From: Coriobacteriia bacterium
GTDB lineage: Bacteria; Actinomycetota; Coriobacteriia; Anaerosomatales; JAAXUF01
DNA length: 41,592 nt
NCBI GenBank assembly: GCA_031292615.1
Contig: JARLGT010000008.1
Span: 1 to 41,592, forward strand
Direction of reading: 5' to 3'
The first letter of the stretch is position 1. Each line of letters begins with the position of its first letter. The translations under genes were made by a program, and so were the position numbers. Below are positions 32,074 to 39,241 of this stretch, piece by piece. The notes beneath the pieces were generated by a model, which was given only the letters and a program-made list of their open reading frames with translations, was not told the DNA's origin and searched no databases.

Positions 32074-33986
32074 CGGGCAAACACCAGTACCAGAACGATG
32101 ATGGATGCGACGAGCAGAAGCAGATATGTCTGGACGTTGCCAGTTTGAATGCGCCGCACTTGTCCCCCGCCACCGACTACACCGGAACCCAGACCGTCCA
32201 CCGCGCCGTCGACGACGCTGCGGTCAAACACCGCGAGAAATGCACTCAGCGCCATGCCCGCGCGCCCGAAACCGCGCACGATGCCGTCGACCACGGCCAC
32301 GTCCGCCTTGCGCAACAAGTCGGCAAGCACCATCGCGGGAGCAACGATGACGCGCTCGTAGGCGTCGTCGATCCAGAACTGGTGAACGAGCACCGGCGAG
32401 ATCCGCCGATTGCGCAGGTACCAGTCGGGCGACGCCCAACCGCGCTGGTACATCACCCAGGCGTACGTGATGCCGCCGACTGCTGCCGCAACCGCGATGG
32501 ATGCAAGCACGATGTTGAACGGATCGGCATGCTCGCCGAGGAACCCGGCGAACGCATACAGCGGAGGCGCGCCGACGAGCCCGATAAACGCCGCGAGTGT
32601 TGCAAGCACCACGAGCGGCACGACCATCACGGCCGAAGACTCGTGCGCATGCGGGCTCTTGCTCGTGGCACCCGGCTCGGCGAAGAACGCGAGGAACGTG
32701 ATGCGTCCCATATAGAACGCGGTGAGAACCGCGACCACGAGCCCGGAGACGAGCAGCACCATGTGCCCGTTGTCAAGCGCGTCGAGAAGGATCTCGTCCT
32801 TGCTCCAGAAACCGGCAAGCGGCGGAATCCCGGCAAGCGAGAGTGCGCCGATGACCCATGCCGCAGTGGTCCACGGCATCTTGCGCCACAGTCCGCCCAT
32901 CTCGCGAGCGTCTTGCGTGTTGGTGCCATGGATGACGCTGCCCGCCGCGAGGAACAGCAGCGACTTGAAGAACGCATGCGTCATCAGGTGGAAGATCGCC
33001 GCGCCCCAGCTACCCACGCCAAGCGCGATCATCATGTAGCCGAGCTGGGAGATGGTGGAGTACGCGAGCACCTTCTTGATGTCGTCCATCGCGCATGCGA
33101 TGAGCGCCGCCATTACGGCCGTGATCGCGCCGATGATGGCTACGACCTGCAGCGTGACGGGGTTCGCCTCGAACAGCGGGTAGGAGCGCGCCACGAGGTA
33201 GACGCCTGCTGCGACCATCGTCGCTGCGTGGATGAGTGCCGAGCCCGGCGTGGGGCCGGCCATCGCGTCGGGCAGCCAGACATGGAGCGGGAACTGCGCG
33301 CTCTTGCCCATCGCGCCCATGAACAGCAGCAAAGCGGCCGCGATGAGCGTCGGCCCAGCCCAGCGGCCAGAAGCGACTGCCTGGAAGACTGTTGCAAACG
33401 AGAAGCTGCCCACGGCCAGCCACATGACGGCCAGCCCGAGCCCGAAGCCCACGTCGCCGAGGCGGGTGACCATGAACGCCTTCATCGAAGCGGCCGAGGC
33501 GGTTGGCGTCTCGTACCAGAAGCCGATGAGCAGGAACGACGCCAGCCCCATGACCTCCCAGCACATGTACATGAGCAGCCAGCCGTCGGAGAGCACGACG
33601 CCGATCATGGCGGCCGTAAACAGCGAGATCGCGCCGAAGTACCAGCGGAAACGCTCCTCGGTGGCCATGTAGCCGATCGAGTAGATCTGCACCAGGACGC
33701 TGACCAGCGAGACGATCACGAGCATCAGCGACGAGAGCGGATCGACCAGGATACCCACGACGACGTTGAGGCCGAACGCGTGAATCCACGACACGTCGGC
33801 GTTGAACCGCGCCCCGTGCATCGTCGCCCACAGCATGGCGAGCGACGCAAGGAATACCAGCGACATCGTCGTGATCCCTGCAGCCGGCGCGACCATGCGC
33901 GGCAGCTTGCGACCGGTGGCGATCACCAGCGCGAACGCCAACAACGGGAGAACCGGCAGAATCCATGCGTATGCGAGCAGGTTCAT
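32070..33986 (-). CDS. nuoL: Complex I subunit L, cluster II
   Basis: Distal pumping subunit, 638 residues. Glu144 (MCWEVMGLASFLLIGFWYE), Lys228 (GAMGKSAQFPLHVWLPDAM) and the TM12 lysine (GFWSKDEI) are canonical. The lateral-helix region contains FDRSVVDGAVDGL and then a Gly-rich break (GVVGGGGQVRR) before the last transmembrane helix. It is no longer than that of cluster I. This matters because an added NuoM might be expected to need a longer lateral helix. GAGGGGG precedes the ATG. Confidence 0.96.
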   Translation of the reverse strand: MNLLAYAWILPVLPLLAFALVIATGRKLPRMVAPAAGITTMSLVFLASLAMLWATMHGARFNADVSWIHAFGLNVVVGILVDPLSSLMLVIVSLVSVLVQIYSIGYMATEERFRWYFGAISLFTAAMIGVVLSDGWLLMYMCWEVMGLASFLLIGFWYETPTASAASMKAFMVTRLGDVGFGLGLAVMWLAVGSFSFATVFQAVASGRWAGPTLIAAALLLFMGAMGKSAQFPLHVWLPDAMAGPTPGSALIHAATMVAAGVYLVARSYPLFEANPVTLQVVAIIGAITAVMAALIACAMDDIKKVLAYSTISQLGYMMIALGVGSWGAAIFHLMTHAFFKSLLFLAAGSVIHGTNTQDAREMGGLWRKMPWTTAAWVIGALSLAGIPPLAGFWSKDEILLDALDNGHMVLLVSGLVVAVLTAFYMGRITFLAFFAEPGATSKSPHAHESSAVMVVPLVVLATLAAFIGLVGAPPLYAFAGFLGEHADPFNIVLASIAVAAAVGGITYAWVMYQRGWASPDWYLRNRRISPVLVHQFWIDDAYERVIVAPAMVLADLLRKADVAVVDGIVRGFGRAGMALSAFLAVFDRSVVDGAVDGLGSGVVGGGGQVRRIQTGNVQTYLLLLVASIIVLVLVFAR

Positions 33987-33989
33987 CGG

Positions 33990-34298
33990 CTACCCCCTCA
34001 ACCTTCGGATGCTACCGATGGCGCCGACGTCGCTCGTGCGGTTCAGCGAGATGATGATCGCCAGCGCAAGCCCGACCTCGGCAGCGGCGACGACCATCAG
34101 GAAGATCACGAAGTTCATGCCGACGGCCTGCTTGGGCGCGACGTACGCCGAGAAGGCCGCGAGGTTCAGGTTCACGGCGTTGAGAATGAGCTCGACGCAG
34201 ATGACGACGCGCAGCGCGCTCTTCGACGTCAGCGCGCCAAAGAGCCCAATCGCGAACAGTGCCGCGCCGAGGAACAGGTAGTGGTTCAGCCCAATCAC
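33990..34298 (-). CDS. nuoK: Complex I subunit K, cluster II
   Basis: Three-helix membrane subunit of 102 residues. Both conserved glutamates are present (CVELILNAVNLNL and AAAEVGLALAI). The GTG start overlaps the nuoJ stop as GTGA, giving MIGLNHYLFLGAALFAIG. It has a short basic C-terminal tail (SIRRLRG). Confidence 0.95.
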   Translation of the reverse strand: MIGLNHYLFLGAALFAIGLFGALTSKSALRVVICVELILNAVNLNLAAFSAYVAPKQAVGMNFVIFLMVVAAAEVGLALAIIISLNRTSDVGAIGSIRRLRG

Positions 34299-34867
34299 TT
34301 CGCCGCCCCCTCTTCGCCGGCGTGGTGACGGTAGGGCTCCTCGGGATCGGGCTCGGCAGCCGTCTCGTAGACGACGCCAACCATGTCGTCCTGACGCGCG
34401 ATGACCACTGCGCCGATCAGTGCGATCGTCAGCGAGAGCCCGGCAATCTCGAACGGGAGTACGTAGCGCGAGAAGAGGATCGTGGCGATGGCGGCGGTGT
34501 CCAGCGCGTGCGGCGCCACGACGTCCCACTTGGCTTGCGCGACAACCAAGGCGATCGCGACGAAGAACACGACGCTGATGATCGCCGGGAACCAGCGACT
34601 GCGCAGCGGAGTGTTTTCGGCCTGCTCGACCTTTGGGCCGGAAAGCATAAGCGCGAACATCACCAGAATCGTGATCGCACCGCCGTAGACGAACAGCTGC
34701 ATCGCGGCGAGGAACTCCATGCCCAGCAGTAGGTACAACCCGCCCATCGCAACCAGCGTCGCGAACAGAGACATCACGCCGTGAAGCAGCTTCTTCGCCG
34801 AGACAAGCCCAAGCGCGCCGGCGATTGCGACGACCGCATAGAAGTAGAACAGGATCGTCGTGGTCAC
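34295..34867 (-). CDS. nuoJ: Complex I subunit J, cluster II
   Basis: Membrane subunit of 190 residues. TM3 has the normal motif (FVYGGAITILVMF, Tyr61-Gly62-Gly63). TM5-type helix LPFEIAGLSLTIALIGAV is present, followed by a charged ~30-residue C-terminal tail with a His pair. GTG start overlaps the nuoI stop (GTGA). Confidence 0.95.
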   Translation of the reverse strand: MTTTILFYFYAVVAIAGALGLVSAKKLLHGVMSLFATLVAMGGLYLLLGMEFLAAMQLFVYGGAITILVMFALMLSGPKVEQAENTPLRSRWFPAIISVVFFVAIALVVAQAKWDVVAPHALDTAAIATILFSRYVLPFEIAGLSLTIALIGAVVIARQDDMVGVVYETAAEPDPEEPYRHHAGEEGAAK

Positions 34868-35364
34868 TCGGCACCCCCATCCTTCGCGACGGGAATCGCG
34901 CCGAAGGTCTCGGTGACCTCGGCGAGTTGTTCGGGGGTGGACTCATCCATCGGTGAGGGCGCCGCGGGTTCGAGGGACGCGTCGAAGAGGACGAGGATCA
35001 TGTCCTCGCGCTTGGTCGAGTTGTTCTCGTAGTCGCCGGTGTGATGCAGGCCGTCGGAGGTGCACTGCTCGACGCACAGGCCGCAGTACATGCAGCGGCC
35101 CAGGTCGATGCTGAACTTGGTGAGCACGCGGCCGGGGCCGTCGGCGCGCTTCTCGGACTCGATGACGATGGCCTCGTCCGGGCAGCTGCGTTCGCACAGC
35201 ATGCTCGCCTTGCACTTCGCCGAGCCGGACTCGTCGCGCGTCATCCCGAACGACATCCGGGCCCGTTCGGGCAGCGTGCGCTTCTCGATCGGGTACTGCT
35301 CGGTGACAGAGGGCTTGACCATGCGGCCGAACACAGTGGCCAGCCCCTTTGCGATGCCGAGCAT
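34864..35364 (-). CDS. nuoI: Complex I subunit I, cluster II (Fe-S cysteine to Ser)
   Basis: Ferredoxin-like electron-transfer subunit of 166 residues. The first cluster motif is changed: Cys51, Ser54, Cys57, Cys61 (CKASMLCERSCP), where Ser54 (AGC) replaces the second cysteine of CxxCxxCxxxCP. The second motif Cys91, 94, 97, 101 is complete, but the usual proline after the last cysteine is Thr102 (CMYCGLCVEQCT). Cluster N6a could be ligated by Ser, become [3Fe-4S], or be lost; potential would shift. NuoI of cluster I is normal. The ATG shares one base with the nuoH TAA (TAATG). Confidence 0.94.
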   Translation of the reverse strand: MLGIAKGLATVFGRMVKPSVTEQYPIEKRTLPERARMSFGMTRDESGSAKCKASMLCERSCPDEAIVIESEKRADGPGRVLTKFSIDLGRCMYCGLCVEQCTSDGLHHTGDYENNSTKREDMILVLFDASLEPAAPSPMDESTPEQLAEVTETFGAIPVAKDGGAE

Positions 35365-36431
35365 TACGACACCTCCGGCGCGTTGCGGCGAACCTTGGCG
35401 CCGGCACGCACGCCAATGCGCGAGATCAGCCAGAAGAAGCCGACAACCATGGCAACCTGCAGGATGACCAGCACCCAAGTGCCGGCGAGGATGCCCAGTG
35501 CGGTGAGAAACGCGTTGAGAATCGCGGCCGGAATGAGGACCTTCCAGCCGAACTCCATGAGCTGATCGACGCGGAGTCGCGGAAGCGCCCAGCGCATCCA
35601 GATGACAAGGAAAACGACGGCGTATGTCTTGACCAGCAGATAGAGGAATCCGAGCACGGCTGGCCCCGGACCGCCCCAACCGCCGAGAAAGAGCATCGCA
35701 GCGAAGAGCGACCAGGTGAACATGTTGGCGTACTCGGTGAGGAAGAACATCGCGAACTGCATGCCCGAGTACTCGGTCATGTAGCCACCGACCAGCTCGG
35801 ACTCGGCCTCCGCGAGGTCGAAGGGCGTGCGGTTGAGCTCGGCGAGCATGCCGATGAAGAACAGAAGGAAGGCGAACGGCTGTGTGACGATGTTCCACAG
35901 GTGCGCCTGCGAATCCACGATCGTGGACAGCCGCATCGAGCCGGCCAACATGATGACGCCGAGAACCGACAGGATCATCGGCACCTCGTAACTGATCTGC
36001 TGGGCAACCGCTCGAAACGCGCCGAGCAGCGAGTACTTGTTCCGCGACGACCAGCCGGCGATCACCATCGAGACCGGGAACAGCGCCGCGATCGCGAACA
36101 CCATGAAGATGCCGACGTCGAAGCTGTAGCCTGCGAAGTTAGCCACCCAAGGGGTAGCGCAGTAGACGAAGATCGCAGGGGTGTACGCCAACACCGGCGC
36201 GATCGCGAACAGGATCTTGTCGGCGTTGTCGGGAACGAACTTCTCTTTGCCGAGCATCTTCAGAGCGTCGGCGAAGGGCTGCATCAACCCGTGCCAGCCC
36301 GTGCGCATCGGCCCGAGGCGCGACTGCATGTGCCCGGCCCACTTGCGCTCACACCACATCACGACAACGGTGTTGACCAGCGCGAAGATGATCAGCACCA
36401 CAATGCCCAGAAGGATTCTCAGCGCCATCAT
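35364..36431 (-). CDS. nuoH: Complex I subunit H, cluster II
   Basis: Quinone-chamber membrane subunit, 355 residues. Diagnostic stretches are RLGPMRTGWHGLMQPFADALK, QQISYEVPMILSVLG and FDLAEAESELVGGYMTEYS. Start at the first of two ATGs (ATGATGGCG), whose ATGA overlaps the nuoCD stop. It ends with a basic cytoplasmic tail (AGAKVRRNAPEVS). Confidence 0.96.
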   Translation of the reverse strand: MMALRILLGIVVLIIFALVNTVVVMWCERKWAGHMQSRLGPMRTGWHGLMQPFADALKMLGKEKFVPDNADKILFAIAPVLAYTPAIFVYCATPWVANFAGYSFDVGIFMVFAIAALFPVSMVIAGWSSRNKYSLLGAFRAVAQQISYEVPMILSVLGVIMLAGSMRLSTIVDSQAHLWNIVTQPFAFLLFFIGMLAELNRTPFDLAEAESELVGGYMTEYSGMQFAMFFLTEYANMFTWSLFAAMLFLGGWGGPGPAVLGFLYLLVKTYAVVFLVIWMRWALPRLRVDQLMEFGWKVLIPAAILNAFLTALGILAGTWVLVILQVAMVVGFFWLISRIGVRAGAKVRRNAPEVS

Positions 36432-38131
36432 CGGTCGATCTCCCCCATGACAACATCGACCGAGCTCATGATCGCGATGATGTCGCCGATGCGCCCACCG
36501 GGAATCACGGCTGGCGTGACGTGGAGGTTGGAGAAGGCAGGCGACCGAATCTTCATGCGCCACGGCTGAGCGGTGCCGTCGCTTTCGAGGTACACACCCA
36601 ACTCGCCGCGCGGGCTTTCCACGCGCTTGTACGCAGCGCCCGCCGGCGGCTTGACCGCGCGCGGCACTCCAGGCGTCACGAAGTCGCCCTCCGGCATGCC
36701 GTCCAGCGCCTGCAGTGCAAGGCGAGCCGACTCGCGCATCTCGAGGATGCGCACGGCGTACCGGTCGTAGGTGTCGCCCACATGTCCGAGCGGAACGTGT
36801 ACGTCGAAGTCGCCGTATGCCGCGTAGGGCTCGTCTCGGCGAAGGTCGATGTTGACGCCCGAACCGCGCGCCATCGGGCCGGTGACCCCGAAGTCGACGA
36901 TGAGTTCCGGCGACATGACGCCGATGCCTCGCGTGCGGTTGCGGAAAATCTCGTTGTTGGTGAGGAGTGCCTCGTACCCATCGATCGAGGCATCAACTGT
37001 CTTGAGGTACGCGCGAAGCCTGTTGGCCGCGCCAGCCGGCAGGTCGGACTTGACGCCGCCCGGCCGGAAGTAGTTGAACATCATCCGGCCGCCAGTGACC
37101 TCTTCGAAGAAGTCGAGAATTGCCTCGCGGTCTCTGAAGGAGAAGAGCATCGGCGTGAATGCACCCACGTCGATACCGCACGCCGCCATCCACGTGGTGT
37201 GACTGGTCAGTCGGCACAGCTCGCTCATCAACACGCGCAGGTACTGCGCCTTGGGTGTGACTTCGATTCCGGCGAGCTCCTCGACGCCAGTCAGCAGCGC
37301 GAGCTCGGTGAAGAAGCCGGAGACGTAGTCTGCGCGATCCACGAGTGCCGTCACTGCCCGATACGAGCGGGTCTCGGCGAGCTTCTCGATACAGCGATGC
37401 AGGTAGCCGTGCGTGACCTCGCCGGCGAGGACCTTCTCGCCCTCGAGCGCCAGCCACAGGTGCAACACGCCGTGCATGCTGGGGTGCTGCGGTCCCATGT
37501 TCAGGATCTCACGCTCGGAGTGCATCCCGGACCCGTCTTCGGCTCTGATCGCGTCGGCAACGAGCGGGTACGGCAGCGTGACGTTCAGGCTTGGGTCGCT
37601 TCGCTCCGGCGTGGGATCGGGACCGTTGTCGCCGTGACTCGAGAGCGCCCAGGCGAGGTCCTCGGCATCCACACCGCTGGCTTTCATTGCGAATCCCTTG
37701 CGCAAGGGATGCCCCGGGAAGTCGTCGCGCAGGACGATCGGTCGCAAGTTGGGGTGTCCCAGGAACACGATGCCGAACAGGTCGAAGACCTCGCGCTCCA
37801 GCGTAGCCGCACCGGACCACAGGCCGCAGATCGTGGGGATTCGCAGCTCGCCCTCGGGCAGGTCGACCGTGAGCATTGCGCGTGCCTGGTCGGTCCGGCG
37901 CGTCACGGCGTAAACCATCTTGACGCCGGGTGTCTCGATGGGAAGCTCGGCGGCAGTCAGCAGCGAGAGGTGTGTGAAGCCGCGGTCCTTCAGCTCGCCG
38001 AGCACACCGCGAAGCTCGCCCGGCGTTGTGCGCGCGATCTTGAGCGCCTCGGAGCCGAGGATACCGACGTCGGAGACGCCCGAGATCCCCTCGAAGACGG
38101 TTGCGGCGCCCGTGGTCGAGAGCGGCGTCAC
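36428..38131 (-). CDS. nuoCD: Fused complex I subunits C and D, cluster II
   Basis: NuoC-NuoD fusion of 567 residues. The NuoC signature [20 protein letters not shown] lies at 111-130. NuoD starts near 205: [15 protein letters not shown] (211-225) keeps the quinone-site His, but the usual Thr of HPSTHG is Met. The DYVSG tyrosine is kept. The GTG start overlaps the nuoB stop as GTGA. The insertion between the domains differs from that in cluster I, so the clusters are old duplicates or separate acquisitions, not a recent copy. Confidence 0.94.
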   Translation of the reverse strand: MTPLSTTGAATVFEGISGVSDVGILGSEALKIARTTPGELRGVLGELKDRGFTHLSLLTAAELPIETPGVKMVYAVTRRTDQARAMLTVDLPEGELRIPTICGLWSGAATLEREVFDLFGIVFLGHPNLRPIVLRDDFPGHPLRKGFAMKASGVDAEDLAWALSSHGDNGPDPTPERSDPSLNVTLPYPLVADAIRAEDGSGMHSEREILNMGPQHPSMHGVLHLWLALEGEKVLAGEVTHGYLHRCIEKLAETRSYRAVTALVDRADYVSGFFTELALLTGVEELAGIEVTPKAQYLRVLMSELCRLTSHTTWMAACGIDVGAFTPMLFSFRDREAILDFFEEVTGGRMMFNYFRPGGVKSDLPAGAANRLRAYLKTVDASIDGYEALLTNNEIFRNRTRGIGVMSPELIVDFGVTGPMARGSGVNIDLRRDEPYAAYGDFDVHVPLGHVGDTYDRYAVRILEMRESARLALQALDGMPEGDFVTPGVPRAVKPPAGAAYKRVESPRGELGVYLESDGTAQPWRMKIRSPAFSNLHVTPAVIPGGRIGDIIAIMSSVDVVMGEIDR

Positions 38132-38661
38132 TCGGCCGCTCCTGCCGAGGGCTGCTTGTTCTCGGCCGCGAAGACCTCGGCGGCAGAGAGTTCGCCCGCT
38201 GCGTTGCGCTCCATGACCATGAGCAGCGCATTCATGAGCGCTTCGGGGCGAGGTGGGCAGCCTGGGACGTAGACGTCGACCGGGATGATCTGATCGACGC
38301 CTTGGACCACGTTGTAGCCGTCGGCGAACGGACCGCCGCTCACGGCACACGAGCCCATGGCGATGACGTACTTGGGAAGCGACATCTGCTCGTAGAGCAG
38401 TTTGACGCGCGGGGCAATCTTGATGTTGATGGTGCCGGCCACGATCATGCAGTCGGCTTGACGCGGAGAGTTGCGGAAGAAGATGCCGTAGCGCTCGGTG
38501 TCGTAGCGCGCGCTTCCTACCGTCATCATCTCTATGGCGCAGCAGGCAGTGCCGAACGTCAGCGGCCACATCGAGTGCCCGCGCGCCCAGTTCATGAGGA
38601 ACTGCAGCGGCGCAACAAGAATCTTGCTCTCCTCATCGACCATCGAGGGTTCTACGACCAA
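38128..38661 (-). CDS. nuoB: Complex I subunit B, cluster II
   Basis: Carries terminal cluster N2. It has 177 residues from TTG at 38661. All four cysteine ligands are present ([30 protein letters not shown]). The TTG has AAGGGGG at 7 nt and overlaps nuoA by 10 nt, exactly as in cluster I. The alternative ATG at 38643 (171 residues) has no ribosome-binding site. The tail is Ala/Glu-rich ([15 protein letters not shown]). Confidence 0.92.
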   Translation of the reverse strand: MVVEPSMVDEESKILVAPLQFLMNWARGHSMWPLTFGTACCAIEMMTVGSARYDTERYGIFFRNSPRQADCMIVAGTINIKIAPRVKLLYEQMSLPKYVIAMGSCAVSGGPFADGYNVVQGVDQIIPVDVYVPGCPPRPEALMNALLMVMERNAAGELSAAEVFAAENKQPSAGAAE

Positions 38662-39008
38662 GTCAGCACCCCCTTGCGCCACGCATACGCCAGTCCGAGT
38701 ACCAGGATGCCGACGAAGACCGCCATCTCGACGAAGCCGTACATGCCGAGCTGGCGGAAGATGACGGCCCAGGGATACAGGAAGACGGTCTCGACGTCGA
38801 AGACGACAAAGATGATCGCGAAGATGTAGTAGGCCACGCGGAAGCGAATCCAAGGGTCGCCGATCGGCAACTCCCCGCATTCGTAGGAGCTCCCCTTCTC
38901 GGCCGAGTGACTGTGCGGCGCGAGTAGATTAGGGAGCGTCACCAAAATAAGCGCCAGCGCGGCGCCCACGAGCAGGAAACCCGTGAACACCAATGCGGCG
39001 ACAGCCAT
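38652..39008 (-). CDS. nuoA: Complex I subunit A, cluster II
   Basis: Three-helix membrane subunit of 118 residues. [14 protein letters not shown] loop and [18 protein letters not shown] are conserved. AGGGGG lies upstream of the ATG. It is the first gene of cluster II. Confidence 0.95.
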   Translation of the reverse strand: MAVAALVFTGFLLVGAALALILVTLPNLLAPHSHSAEKGSSYECGELPIGDPWIRFRVAYYIFAIIFVVFDVETVFLYPWAVIFRQLGMYGFVEMAVFVGILVLGLAYAWRKGVLTWS

Positions 39009-39194
39009 TCCCTACCCCCTGCCCCGGTTGGTCTTGTCGCTTACCCTTGCCGTTGACTTGGGAAATACGACATCACCGGGGGGAATCCTGCGTCGGCGTG
39101 ACAAACACCGAGGGCTTGCGGTGGCGTGTAGTCGCCGTAGGCGCCTGAAACGTGTCCGGACTCGACCCGTCCCAGCGGACAACGAGGCGCGCAA
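39009..39194 (-). other. Leader/promoter region of nuo cluster II
   Basis: About 185 bases with no gene between the terminator of the surface-protein gene and nuoA. The cluster II promoter should lie here. I could not find a consensus pair of -35 and -10 boxes, nor a riboswitch I recognise. TACACG near 39132-39137 on the minus strand is the only -10-like hexamer noted. Confidence 0.35.
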
Positions 39195-39227
39195 CGAAAC
39201 GGCGATCCACTGGGGAAACGCCGTTCG
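39195..39227 (-). terminator. Hairpin terminator of the surface-protein gene
   Basis: A 7-bp stem AACGGCG / CGCCGTT (39198-39204 with 39219-39225), with flanking CGA/TCG that can extend it around a bulge, sits 15 nt past the stop codon at 39242. On the minus strand it runs into TTTCGTTG, a modest T-rich tail. Confidence 0.6.
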
Positions 39228-39241
39228 CTGTGCTCGCGGGA

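Noticed and set aside
32145-34328. Long open frame on the plus strand opposite nuoL, nuoK and nuoJ of cluster II
   Set aside because: Same reason: composition artefact of GC-rich codon bias opposite real genes.
17746-39008. Interpretation of the two nuo clusters as an assembly duplication
   Set aside because: All subunits differ substantially in sequence and cluster II has an extra gene, so this is not a duplicated contig.
39009-39194. Riboswitch or Rex-type operator before nuo cluster II
   Set aside because: No recognisable aptamer core and no TTGTGA-type palindrome found by eye.
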